A stretch of DNA of 64,000 bases from Candidatus Endolissoclinum faulkneri L2. GTDB lineage: Bacteria > Pseudomonadota > Alphaproteobacteria > Thalassobaculales > Thalassobaculaceae. The notes below the pieces were generated by a model that saw only the letters and a list, made by a program, of their open reading frames with translations, searched no databases and was not told the DNA's origin. The translations under genes were made by a program, and so were the position numbers. This document shows positions 52,406 to 61,542 of this stretch, one piece after another; the first letter of the stretch is position 1; every line of letters starts with the position of its first letter. The stretch is from positions 124,001 through 188,000 of the forward strand of contig NC_019566.1 of assembly GCF_000319385.1 (NCBI RefSeq), given 5' to 3'.

Positions 52406-53750
52406 CTGATATCCAAAACTATGTGCTAATTACTTATGACGTAAGATTAGTAATATATTATTATTGAGTAATTAATTTATTATATTGAGTACTTAATTAG
52501 TTAGCATTAATATTCTAGTAAATAGATTAATGATGTTAAATTTTTAAATGCTTGGATAATCAATTTAAAAAAAATTTTTATGGTTATGGGCTTTTAGTTA
52601 GGTTGTAGTCATTTAAAAATATAGTACGCTTTAATTTAGCTTTTTAGAATTGCTTGATTGTGTATGCTAAATCAAGATAGTATTTAGTCCATTGTTGAGT
52701 TTTTTTAATTTTATTAACACTAAAATAGCATAAAGGCATGTATGTGGATCATAAATTATTACAAGATAGACTACTCTTTTGCTATTCTTTTTGATTATCA
52801 AAAATAAGGTATGCTACCTGCGTATTTAACTAGGTGCATATTAGATCTTGAGAAAAAATCATAAATTTATCTTCATACTTATTATGTGTGATTGCGAAGT
52901 TTGTTTGCTAAGTTGAAAAAAACAATTAGGATAATCAGTAGATAGTCAATTACTGAATGTATTACAGTTTTTTAATGAAGTTTAAGCTTATTTGATCTGC
53001 ATCCATTCACGATCACTCATTGAGTGTATTAGTGATTTGCCATGTATCTCAGCATGCTAGAAATAGATAATCCAACAGCAGTACAGCATAGTTTTATTAT
53101 CGAAGAAGGAAAGAGATTTGTTTATAGCATTAAATTATTATTATGTCATAGATAAGAAAATATCTATTATTAACAAAATAATCTCAATATAAAAATAATG
53201 CTACATCTTTGGATAATAATATAACATCGTTTGTTTTCTATCAAAAAATTATTAGTATTAGCATTAGCTAGATAAACAGTCACTTAATCTATTTTGGTGA
53301 TTTTTCTGATGTAATGATTTACGATTGCGGTCTTTAACATCTGCTTATTTATCGAATATTGCTCAGTGAATCGTTGAATCTATTATTAATATATTATTCC
53401 TAGATTAAACGTAATTGCTATTCGGGAATAGCAATTACGTTTTCAGTTATTACCTGGTGATTTGTTTTTATGTCTTTGAAAGTCGATGATTGGTTATATA
53501 TCTAAGTAGATTTTATTTTTTGCATGTAGAAAGCCTATATAAAACTAATTTAGCATCATTTTAAGCAAAAGGATTTTACGTTGATCTCAAATTATTTTAC
53601 AAAGGTTTCATAACCTGAACATAATTATACCAATGCCTTTATTTTATAAAAGTTTAATTGCACTATAGAGTATTTCAAGACGATAACGTATCGTCTATCA
53701 AGGGTTGATAAAAAAACAAGAGTTAAGGACGTTCTTATTGATTTTATCCT
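52406..53750. other. Intergenic between sulfotransferase and GT39 genes
   Basis: About 1.3 kb without an open frame. It contains the strong hairpin at 53407-53442 (listed) and must hold the sulfotransferase promoter. No gene remnant was recognised. Confidence 0.5.
53407..53442 (-). terminator. Perfect 17-bp hairpin, likely terminator of the GT39 gene
   Basis: AAACGTAATTGCTATTC at 53407-53423 pairs with 53426-53442 around GG. It is about 310 bp beyond the stop of the minus-strand GT39 gene. Runs of A on one flank and T on the other mean it could work in either direction. The distance is long for a dedicated terminator. Confidence 0.5.
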
Positions 53751-55247
53751 TTAATTTTTTGATACAAACCAAATCCTAAGCTTTTTAGTGCAACCAAATC
53801 TGGTGATAGATATTCTCCGGATATTTTTTTTTATGTCAAAATAGTTTAGTATAGAACTAATGTCTTCCTGAGTGCTTAATATTAGCATTCGGTTTTTTGC
53901 TGTTGGAATATACGATGCTATTAATTCATATTGATTATCTGGATGCTGATTCCAATCCCATATATAAACTGCTCGTTTACCTGGGTGTGATTTGCTGATA
54001 CTAAGCTGATCACGCATGTAATAAAGAAGTAATGACATGCTGATCTGATCAGTCATAAGAATGGGTAAATCTGGATTAGTAATAATCTCCAATCGAGACG
54101 TTTCTGCTATCTGTTCCCAACCAGTCAGACGCAAAAAATATTGATCTATAAAGGAAATACGTATTTTTGGCCAGCTGGCTAAAATTATTGACAAAGCAAC
54201 GCTAACAAATAGATGAGGTATTATCAATAGGTAATTAACCCAGCGCCTTGATAAAGATACTAGCCAAAGGGCAACAAGAATCGTGGCTGTGGGATATGTT
54301 GTTATTGCCCATTTAGCGTTAGCTTGAAATAGAAATGCTTGTATCGTACTTATCACTAGTGGTGGTATAGCAAAAGATAGAAGGAACTGCTCTTCTTGGG
54401 TAAGTCTTGCACGAATGCATAGGATAATTCGCCAAGCAAATATTATAAACGATATAGGACCAAATACACCAATCTGTTCAATTATAAATTGAAACGAATA
54501 AGATACGTGGAATTTTTGTGAAGGAGTATTATTTAGGTTTGCATCATCTCCAATATGGGCGATGATAGGAAAATGTTTGGTTGCATTCCAGTAAATATTG
54601 GGAAATATTATTAATAACGTTAATAATATAACCATTAGACCGCGTAAATTAAACAAGATCCATCGGTCGCGTGGACTTAGGATTATTTGTAGAGCAATAC
54701 CAAAAAATATGTATACCATATCATACTGGGCTAGCATACCAATGCCTATCGACCAACCGGTCGCGATTGCGAAAGCCCATGCTCGATTATTAAGTAAATA
54801 ACGATAAAATATTATTGCTAACGTCCAACAAAACAAAAGAGGTACATCAGTGGAAAAAATTAAGCTAGAAAATCCGACAGATGGTAGTGTGATCCAGATT
54901 ATTGTCGACCACATAGCGACTCGATTATCTGCTACCACTTTTCCAAGCCAGAAGAGTGCTAGTGCAGTACCAGCGTGTAGTATTGGGGATAATACTCGTA
55001 CGCATGCCTCACCGTTTCCACAAGTATTAGTGCTAGCTGCAATAAGCCATGCAATTAATGGTGGTTTGGCGAAATAACCAAGATCTAAATCTTGTGCCCA
55101 AGTCCAATATTGCGCTTCATCTTCATAAAGTTCCAAATCAGTAAATGCGTTTGCATACAGTCGTAGAGCGGTTAGGCTGATAACGCAAATTAATACAGTT
55201 TGCAGATAGGTTAATTTGCTAAATAATAGTTTGATGGTTGAAATCAT
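53751..55247 (-). CDS. GT39/ArnT-like membrane glycosyltransferase
   Basis: A 498-residue polytopic inner-membrane protein of the dolichyl-phosphate-mannose mannosyltransferase superfamily, using polyprenyl-phosphate sugars on the periplasmic side. The first periplasmic loop has the catalytic-type acidic motif YEDEAQYWTWAQDL (Glu42, Asp43, Glu44) and YFAKPPLIAW. About ten hydrophobic segments follow, and then a soluble C-terminal part. ArnT (aminoarabinose to lipid A) is the best-known relative, but many homologues act on other glycans, so no symbol is given. It lies upstream of the sulfotransferase and GT2 genes on the same strand. Confidence 0.85.
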   Translation of the reverse strand: MISTIKLLFSKLTYLQTVLICVISLTALRLYANAFTDLELYEDEAQYWTWAQDLDLGYFAKPPLIAWLIAASTNTCGNGEACVRVLSPILHAGTALALFWLGKVVADNRVAMWSTIIWITLPSVGFSSLIFSTDVPLLFCWTLAIIFYRYLLNNRAWAFAIATGWSIGIGMLAQYDMVYIFFGIALQIILSPRDRWILFNLRGLMVILLTLLIIFPNIYWNATKHFPIIAHIGDDANLNNTPSQKFHVSYSFQFIIEQIGVFGPISFIIFAWRIILCIRARLTQEEQFLLSFAIPPLVISTIQAFLFQANAKWAITTYPTATILVALWLVSLSRRWVNYLLIIPHLFVSVALSIILASWPKIRISFIDQYFLRLTGWEQIAETSRLEIITNPDLPILMTDQISMSLLLYYMRDQLSISKSHPGKRAVYIWDWNQHPDNQYELIASYIPTAKNRMLILSTQEDISSILNYFDIKKNIRRISITRFGCTKKLRIWFVSKN

Positions 55248-57055
55248 TACTTTTAGCAGTAAGGTGGATTAAGTATTTTTAATAGCATTATGCTTTTCAT
55301 AGCTTTGGATATGTAGATTAATGCTATGAATAAACTGTTTAACAAATTCTTATTATTTTTTATTTAAAATGAGATGGAAAGTTTACTAAAACTACAGTAA
55401 TACATTGAATTATATAGTTAAAACTATGAATACAAAATTTCATTTCTCCAGGTATCGTATTTTTTAACTAATTTTGACTGAAATAGGTTATATTTTTGCA
55501 AATAATTCTTGCACTGCACTAATTTATAAAATCTCATGTCTTTCTGATAATTTCACGAGAAAATGTTTTCAATTAGGCGATATGTTGACATAATATATTC
55601 TTGTGCTTTATCAACAAATTAAGGTAATCATATTATTAAATAGAGCTTGTATTGTATCATGTGATTTTGCAGAGCTTAAGATAATTGTACTAAGATTTCA
55701 GAATTAATAATTTTTTAGATTAAAATAGAAGATATACGATATAATAAGATACGATTTATAGCTATTAATTAAATAAAATGTTTTTTTTGTTTTGTTAGAG
55801 TATTTTTTTTATGTTTTCAGTTAATACAGCTTTTCACGCTATTTAAAATGATCTCTTACTTGTTAAGACAATTACGCAAAAAAATAATTGATTGTGATCT
55901 TACTTATAGCTCTTGCATCTAATAGATAGGGATCAGCCTGATTTTTTTGTTTGAAGTTTTATTGATAAGTTTGTCAACTATTTTTGTAGATAACTTTGAT
56001 ATAAGTGCCTTTTTTAATCATGTACCACAAGCAAATGATTGACAGAAATCATATCTTATAATGGATTGGATCAATTAGCAAACTTTGTTCTTAAGTGATA
56101 CGTAGCTAAGGATATATTTATTTATCTGTAGCAGAAGATTAGAAGAGAAATAATTTTTGGGACTAATTCAACAACATATATCTAATTTTATTATAGTTAA
56201 TTTTGATAAATACTCTTCATGCTAGTAGCATAGGTATTCAGTTGTGAATAGTACAATATTTATTTATGATTGAACTTTTTATTGAATCTTAAGGATCGCT
56301 TGTTCACTTCAAAATTGGAAATCTCTCTAATAGAGGATTTTGCATATCTATACTTTTAGCGTGCTATGTTATTATTAAATATAATGACTGGTTTCGTCGA
56401 ATAACTTGGTTTAAAGTAAAATTAATTTATTGATTCACTAAAGAAAGTATTAAAATTAATTATCAGTACTGATTCTAAGTGCTTTTTCTCTTATTTAAAC
56501 AGCTAAGTAAAAGAGAAGCGAATCTTTGCTAATGGGTAATAGGCTTTAGATTAATTATGATAAACTTATTACCAGTGAGTGAAGAATTAATTAATTTAAG
56601 TATATTTCTTAATATTAATTGCTTAATCATCTACAGAATATTTAGATTGCAGCTAAAATTAATTCTTCCTAGCAGAAGATTTTTGCTTCAGCTTGAAAAT
56701 TTAACTTTTTCGCAGATAGATTATTTTAAACTTTTTTTCCTAAAATAGGGTTTAAATTGTAAAATATCGTAGCTTGTTATTAAGTAACAGTTTTTGCTTT
56801 TTATTGTACAAACATCTCTGCTGTGGAGATGATTTTTTATTAAAAATACTCTATTGTTGCAAGTTAGATTAAATACGTCTTTTTGTATTATAAAATAACT
56901 CTTAAATATTTTAAATTAAATTATTCTATATCGTGCGTTGTAAAGTTCACCTGTTTAGGCTTATCACTTTTCTAAAGTGAATTTGCCTAATTCTTTCTTA
57001 GAAAAAATGTTATTTGTTTTATCGTTCGTAGAATTTTGTCGAAAAGATGATTACT
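55248..57055. other. Intergenic, no gene seen
   Basis: About 1.8 kb. A 63-codon frame at 56557-56748 is composed almost entirely of L, I, N and F residues and lacks a ribosome binding site, so it is judged spurious. No other structure stood out. Confidence 0.5.
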
Positions 57056-57100
57056 CATAATACACTTATAAATATTAAACATATTTATAAGTGTATTATG
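57056..57100 (-). terminator. Perfect 20-bp hairpin overlapping the end of the ThyX-like gene
   Basis: Arms 57056-57075 and 57081-57100 are exact complements with a TAAAC loop. The arm read first contains the last codons and TAA stop of the minus-strand ThyX-like gene. This makes it a convincing terminator fused to the coding end, although no long U-run follows. Confidence 0.65.
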
Positions 57101-58380
57101 TTTTGCATACCTCGTTTAACGTCGAGTGTATTTTTTTCTAAATCGCAATGTAGCTGGATGAATGGAAACTCTGTTTTGATTGCTTTGTGTAAATGGTGAG
57201 CAACGAAGCGAAGATTGGAGTGTACGGTTTTGCTTGAACGTAATTCTGCTACGTATACCATCTGCCGTAGATCATAAACTATTCGACAAGGAACTAGCAA
57301 GCCAAGTGGCAAATAGTTTTGGCGTTCTTCTTCGGTAATCTCTAGCTTGTCTGAAGCTTTCCGCAAATTTATTATGCGTGGAGCGACCGATGCCATGGTA
57401 GATTCTGGTAAATTATTTATATACCAAGGATGAAAGCCGTAAAACCAAGTTAGTAAAGGCATTTCACAATAACCGTTACGATGACGCTGAATATCACGAA
57501 AAGATCCAAAATCGAGTAAAAATCGGCACTCGAATGATGCGTATGACCCAACTATGCTTGGTAGTTGTTCGTATTTCGGTCTATTGGTAAAAATCTTTCG
57601 GTCTAATAAATCAATAGCAGTACGATTAGCCTCACATGTATAGTCAAAATTTGGATAATTTTCTTCTTGTTTAAGATAATAAGTTTTTAGTTTAGATATC
57701 ATTGCTCGATATGCAGATTGTTCTGGTCGATATTTCTGACTAAACGATACGGGATACTTTTTCTTTAGTTCTGTGAGAATCATTGCCGCTGTTTCACGGG
57801 TTTCAGACAAAGGATGTAGAGAAAGATTGCGTAAATGGTCAGCTGCTTGGCGCAAATTAGTTGTCCACGAAAGTTGGGATTTGACTCCAGCTGGAAGAAA
57901 TCCTCGCGAAATATCAAATGCTCGTGCTTCAAGGGTTTTTTTCCATATTTCTATTTTAACGCCATCTGGGCAGGGATAAGCGATAGTCAACTTTGCTAGG
58001 ATAGCTGAATGAACTTGGGTATAAATCTCGAGCCATCCAGATATGATTGCTTTTGACTGTGATGTACCGACAGGGTCGTTATATCCATTAGTGGAAAAAT
58101 TAATATAACGAGTAGATGTCTCTTGGCCAAAATACAATGGAGTATTTTGCACTGCTTTGCAGGTTAGAATGGAAACTTCTTCTATGAAGATTGTTGTGAA
58201 ACCACAGTCCCCTATTGATTCATGACCATAACCAACATAATATTCTTCCATAAATTTGCCAAATCCACGATCTTGGATACTGGCAAGATGTTCTATGACA
58301 CTTGATGATGATCGGCTGTATAGCGCCTGAAGCATAGAATTCGCCTCTGGTTTTAGGCCGTCTTCGATCAAGATGCGCAT
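57085..58380 (-). CDS. thyX: Double-length ThyX-like flavin-dependent thymidylate synthase
   Basis: ThyX makes dTMP from dUMP using FAD and methylene-tetrahydrofolate. Canonical proteins are about 200-300 residues; this one has 431 and looks like two ThyX folds in tandem. The first half has GYGHESIGD, then QETSTRY (residues 86-92), FLPAGVKSQLSWTTNLR and ETRE. The second half has QRHR (298-301), LPLGLLVP, DLRQMVYVAELRSS and HSNLR. The family signature RHRxxSxNExSxRY is divided: the SxRY part survives in the first half, where RHR is replaced by QNT, while RHR survives in the second half, where SxRY is absent. A CAGAGGAA ribosome binding site precedes the ATG. Activity as a thymidylate synthase is inferred, and another role is possible. 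Confidence 0.8.
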   Translation of the reverse strand: MRILIEDGLKPEANSMLQALYSRSSSSVIEHLASIQDRGFGKFMEEYYVGYGHESIGDCGFTTIFIEEVSILTCKAVQNTPLYFGQETSTRYINFSTNGYNDPVGTSQSKAIISGWLEIYTQVHSAILAKLTIAYPCPDGVKIEIWKKTLEARAFDISRGFLPAGVKSQLSWTTNLRQAADHLRNLSLHPLSETRETAAMILTELKKKYPVSFSQKYRPEQSAYRAMISKLKTYYLKQEENYPNFDYTCEANRTAIDLLDRKIFTNRPKYEQLPSIVGSYASFECRFLLDFGSFRDIQRHRNGYCEMPLLTWFYGFHPWYINNLPESTMASVAPRIINLRKASDKLEITEEERQNYLPLGLLVPCRIVYDLRQMVYVAELRSSKTVHSNLRFVAHHLHKAIKTEFPFIQLHCDLEKNTLDVKRGMQNIIHL

Positions 58381-59319
58381 TATTTATTTTCCTCTGTCCT
58401 TCCAGATTATTCTCAATTTTCTGCTTATTAACGTAATATTAAGTTCATTAATAAAGTTTTATGATATTTTATAGAATAGCTTATTTAAATTTTTTATAAA
58501 AATCGGCTTTATTATTTAAAGCAGTAAGGCCTAATCACAGCAGCTTTTTAATCTCGTGCTTGCATATTTTCTTAAATTGGAGATTTAATCACCGTATTTA
58601 CAAAAGTAATAAATAAAATCTTAGTTGTTATACTTAAGCTAATTTTAGGATTCATGTAGATAAAAATCATAAAGTTCTATTTTTTAGAAAATTATCGCTA
58701 CTTAATAAAGTAAGTTTTGTTTCAAGATAAAAAATTCTATCTCTTTAAAATATTAGTTGCCATCAATTCTCTCTCGGAGAGTTTTGGTTTTATTACAAAG
58801 TTTACATTTTATGTAAATTAATTCTTGTGTGATTTATTTGTATTAATACTACTTGCAGTTTAATTTTACAATTAACAGCTTATCTTTTTGATAAGTGATT
58901 GATTTTGTTTAAGAAGACTATATGGTTTATAATACTATTTCCTTAATGAAATATGACAATGTTATAATTAATTAATCAAAATTCATATTATATTATATTG
59001 CCCTCGAATGAGGGAAATTTATTTTTACAGGAGAACGCTACTTGTTTCCTAACTATTTTGGCTTATTCGTAAACTTAAAATTTGTGAGCATTCTTTTTGT
59101 AAGGTAATGACGATTTTTGTAATATGAATTGTTTCTTATTGATTTTCGATTGTTTGATAAACAATCCTGGGAATTTTTTATTTAGCAATACTGAGCCATC
59201 TGTTTTTTTTTAGAAAAAATTATATTTGTCCTGAGAATAAATGCATTTTTTTGTTTACTTAGAATTAAGTTGCTTAATAGCTTATTTTTATTAATCAATA
59301 GTGGAGAATATGTTTTATT
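58381..59319. other. Intergenic between divergent thyX and hisA
   Basis: No gene. A small CCCTC-GAAT-GAGGG hairpin lies at 59001-59014. A GGAG motif near 59030 has no convincing frame after it. In related genomes hisH often lies just upstream of hisA, but I see no trace of it here. Confidence 0.45.
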
Positions 59320-60054
59320 GTGATTCTTTATCCTGCAATTGACATAAATGATGGGCAGTGTGTTCGTTTGCTTCGTGGTGAAAAGAGTAGCGCTATAACA
59401 TACAGTGTTGATCCTGCTGTCCAAGCTAAGCATTTTCAGAATGCTGGTTGTAAATGGATACACGTAGTGGATTTAGAAGGCGCTTTTGCTGGTAAAGTAG
59501 TAAACGTGACAGCGGTGCGTTCAATATTATCAACCGTAGATATTCCTCTGCAGTTTGGGGGTGGTATTCGAAATCGTACCCATATTCATGATTGGATTAA
59601 CGCTGGCATTAGTCGTGTTATATTAGGTACAGTGGCTTTGTTTAATCCAAACTTGGTAGCAGCTGTTTGTCGCGATTATCCTGGCATGATTAGTGTTAGT
59701 ATCGATGTTCGTAACGGTAAACCTGCAGTTGAGGGATGGACTAAAACTTCTACAATAACTGCTAGGGATCTGGCATTAAAATTTGAGGATGTTGGAGTTG
59801 CGTCTATTATTTTTACTGATATTGATCGAGATGGTGCCATGCAGGGGCCTAACTTGGAGGAAACTAGAATATTAGCTCAAGCATTATCAATACCTGTTAT
59901 CGCTTCAGGGGGAGTGTCATCGATTGATGATTTATTACAATTAACTAAACTGAATAATGATGGGGTAGAAGGAGTTATTGTTGGCAGAGCGATATATGAC
60001 GGTCGAATTAATATGAATCATGCACTGCGTGTACTTGGCGGGGATAATACTTGA
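59320..60054 (+). CDS. hisA: ProFAR isomerase HisA
   Basis: Fourth step of histidine synthesis, an Amadori isomerisation of ProFAR to PRFAR in a (beta/alpha)8 barrel. The 244-residue protein has the catalytic Asp8 in YPAIDINDG and Asp129 in SIDVRNGK. The phosphate-binding loops are FGGGIRN and ASGGVSS, and [14 protein letters not shown] is also present. The GTG start at 59320 gives the family N-terminus; GGAGA at 59303-59307 is a somewhat distant ribosome binding site. The stop overlaps the hisF start by one base (TGATG). Confidence 0.96.
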   Translation: MILYPAIDINDGQCVRLLRGEKSSAITYSVDPAVQAKHFQNAGCKWIHVVDLEGAFAGKVVNVTAVRSILSTVDIPLQFGGGIRNRTHIHDWINAGISRVILGTVALFNPNLVAAVCRDYPGMISVSIDVRNGKPAVEGWTKTSTITARDLALKFEDVGVASIIFTDIDRDGAMQGPNLEETRILAQALSIPVIASGGVSSIDDLLQLTKLNNDGVEGVIVGRAIYDGRINMNHALRVLGGDNT

Positions 60055-60818
60055 TGTTAAAAGTGCGCGTTATTCCATGCCTAGACGTTAAGGGTGATCG
60101 ATTAGTTAAAGGAGTAAATTTCGTCGACTTGGTTGATACCGGCAATCCTGTGGCACAGGCTAAGTTTTATAATGACGAAGGAGCAGATGAACTATGCTTT
60201 TTAGATATTGCTGCTAGTCAGAAAGATCAGTATATAATATTTGATGTAATTAGTCGTGTTGCAGAACAGTGCTTTATGCCCCTAATGGTTGGTGGTGGGG
60301 TGCGAAACATTGAGGATATCCGCAAGCTTTTACTCATTGGAGCCGACAAAGTGGTCATTAATACTGCAGCGGTTAACAATCCAGAATTTGTTCGCCAAGC
60401 AGCCAATAAGTTTGGCAGTCAGTGCATTACAGTTGCCGTTGATGTTAAGCAAACGAGTGGAGGTAAATTTAATGTTTTTACACATGCTGGTCGCCAGGCT
60501 ACTGATTTAGATCCTGTTGTATGGGCACAACAAATGGTTGAATATGGTGCAGGTGAGATTATGTTGACATCTATTGATCACGATGGCACCAAACAAGGAT
60601 TTAATATATCGTTAACTAGGACTGTTTCTGATTCTGTACAGGTACCAGTTATTGCTTCGGGGGGAGTTGGTACACTGGATCATTTGGTGGAAGGAGTGCA
60701 TGCTGGTCATGCCAGTGCAGTCCTATCTGCTTCTATTTTTCATTCAGGTACTTATCGTATTAGCGAGGTAAAAAAAGCAATGTTTGCTGCCGGTATTGCT
60801 GTTAGACAGAGCAATTGA
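60054..60818 (+). CDS. hisF: Imidazole glycerol phosphate synthase cyclase subunit HisF
   Basis: Cyclase subunit that turns PRFAR and ammonia into imidazole glycerol phosphate and AICAR. The ammonia normally comes from the glutaminase HisH. The barrel of 254 residues has both catalytic aspartates, Asp11 in PCLDVKG and Asp130 in AVDVKQ, and the phosphate loops GGGVRN and ASGGVGT. The start is the ATG at 60054, which overlaps the hisA TGA by one base; the in-frame TTG just upstream is not needed. It is translationally coupled to hisA and followed by hisE after 7 nt. AICAR links this pathway to purine synthesis. hisH is not in the window. Confidence 0.97.
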   Translation: MLKVRVIPCLDVKGDRLVKGVNFVDLVDTGNPVAQAKFYNDEGADELCFLDIAASQKDQYIIFDVISRVAEQCFMPLMVGGGVRNIEDIRKLLLIGADKVVINTAAVNNPEFVRQAANKFGSQCITVAVDVKQTSGGKFNVFTHAGRQATDLDPVVWAQQMVEYGAGEIMLTSIDHDGTKQGFNISLTRTVSDSVQVPVIASGGVGTLDHLVEGVHAGHASAVLSASIFHSGTYRISEVKKAMFAAGIAVRQSN

Positions 60819-60825
60819 GGATACT

Positions 60826-61116
60826 ATGAATAATAATCATGTTCTTGATCGACTTATTAATAAGATAGCATCGCGCCGAGAGGATAACTTAGAGACAAGT
60901 TATACTGCTAGATTACTGTCAAGTGGTCCCGTGAGATCTGCGCAGAAAGTCGGAGAAGAAGCTGTAGAAGTAGCTATTGAGGCAACGTTAGGGAATACTG
61001 ATACTTTGATTTCAGAAAGTGCTGATCTATTATATCACTTGTTGGTATTGTGGGTCTCCATGGGAGTAAGCTCGCATAAAGTTTGGGCTAAACTAGAAGC
61101 ACGCGAGAAAATTTAA
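60826..61116 (+). CDS. hisE: Phosphoribosyl-ATP pyrophosphohydrolase HisE
   Basis: Second step of histidine synthesis, releasing pyrophosphate from phosphoribosyl-ATP. It is a small all-alpha MazG-like protein of 96 residues. The conserved helices read SYTARLLSSGP, KVGEEAVEVAIEA and ESADLLYHLLVLW, with the acidic Mg2+-binding residues in place. The start is the ATG at 60826, with GAGG at 60817-60820; upstream in-frame starts would overlap hisF and lack similarity. It is a stand-alone HisE, not fused to HisI, as is usual in alphaproteobacteria. Confidence 0.95.
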   Translation: MNNNHVLDRLINKIASRREDNLETSYTARLLSSGPVRSAQKVGEEAVEVAIEATLGNTDTLISESADLLYHLLVLWVSMGVSSHKVWAKLEAREKI

Positions 61117-61179
61117 ACTAAATTCGATAAAACTACTGTTAGCTTGGAGCCTAAAAAATAATTAATTGGAAATTGCTCA

Positions 61180-61542
61180 ATGCTTTATGATGCCAATAAT
61201 ACTTTTGCTAAGATTTTGCGTGGTGATATTCCAAGTAATACTATTTACGAGGACGATTACACTCTTGCATTTAAGGATATCAATCCTTGTACTCCCTTCC
61301 ATGTCTTAATTATACCTAAGGGGGATTATGTTTCTTTATCAGATTTTTCTCAGAAAGCAAGCAATTCAGAAATAATTGGCTTTATTCGTGCTGTTGGCAA
61401 TATAATCTATAAATTTAATCTTGCGGAAAAGGGATATCGTATTGTGGCCAATAGCGGCTCTGATGCCAATCAAGAAGTATTTCATTTTCACTTACATATG
61501 CTTGCTGGCAAAAACCTTGGGAGCATTATCAAACCAATCTAA
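61180..61542 (+). CDS. HIT family nucleotide-binding protein (HinT-like)
   Basis: A 120-residue histidine-triad protein of the Hint branch, which hydrolyses adenosine phosphoramidates and acyl-adenylates. The fold markers are FAKILRGDIPSNTIYEDD at the N-terminus, HVLIIPK, and the catalytic triad HFHLH (His102, 104 and 106), followed by MLAGKNLG. It follows hisE by 63 nt, and a HIT gene at the end of hisA-F-E is a conserved alphaproteobacterial arrangement. The physiological substrate is unknown. The ribosome binding site is weak (GGAAA). Confidence 0.93.
   Translation: MLYDANNTFAKILRGDIPSNTIYEDDYTLAFKDINPCTPFHVLIIPKGDYVSLSDFSQKASNSEIIGFIRAVGNIIYKFNLAEKGYRIVANSGSDANQEVFHFHLHMLAGKNLGSIIKPI

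Noticed and set aside
56557-56748. 63-codon frame in the 55-57 kb desert
   Set aside because: Low-complexity L/I/N/F composition, no ribosome binding site and no similarity; it is expected by chance in AT-rich DNA.
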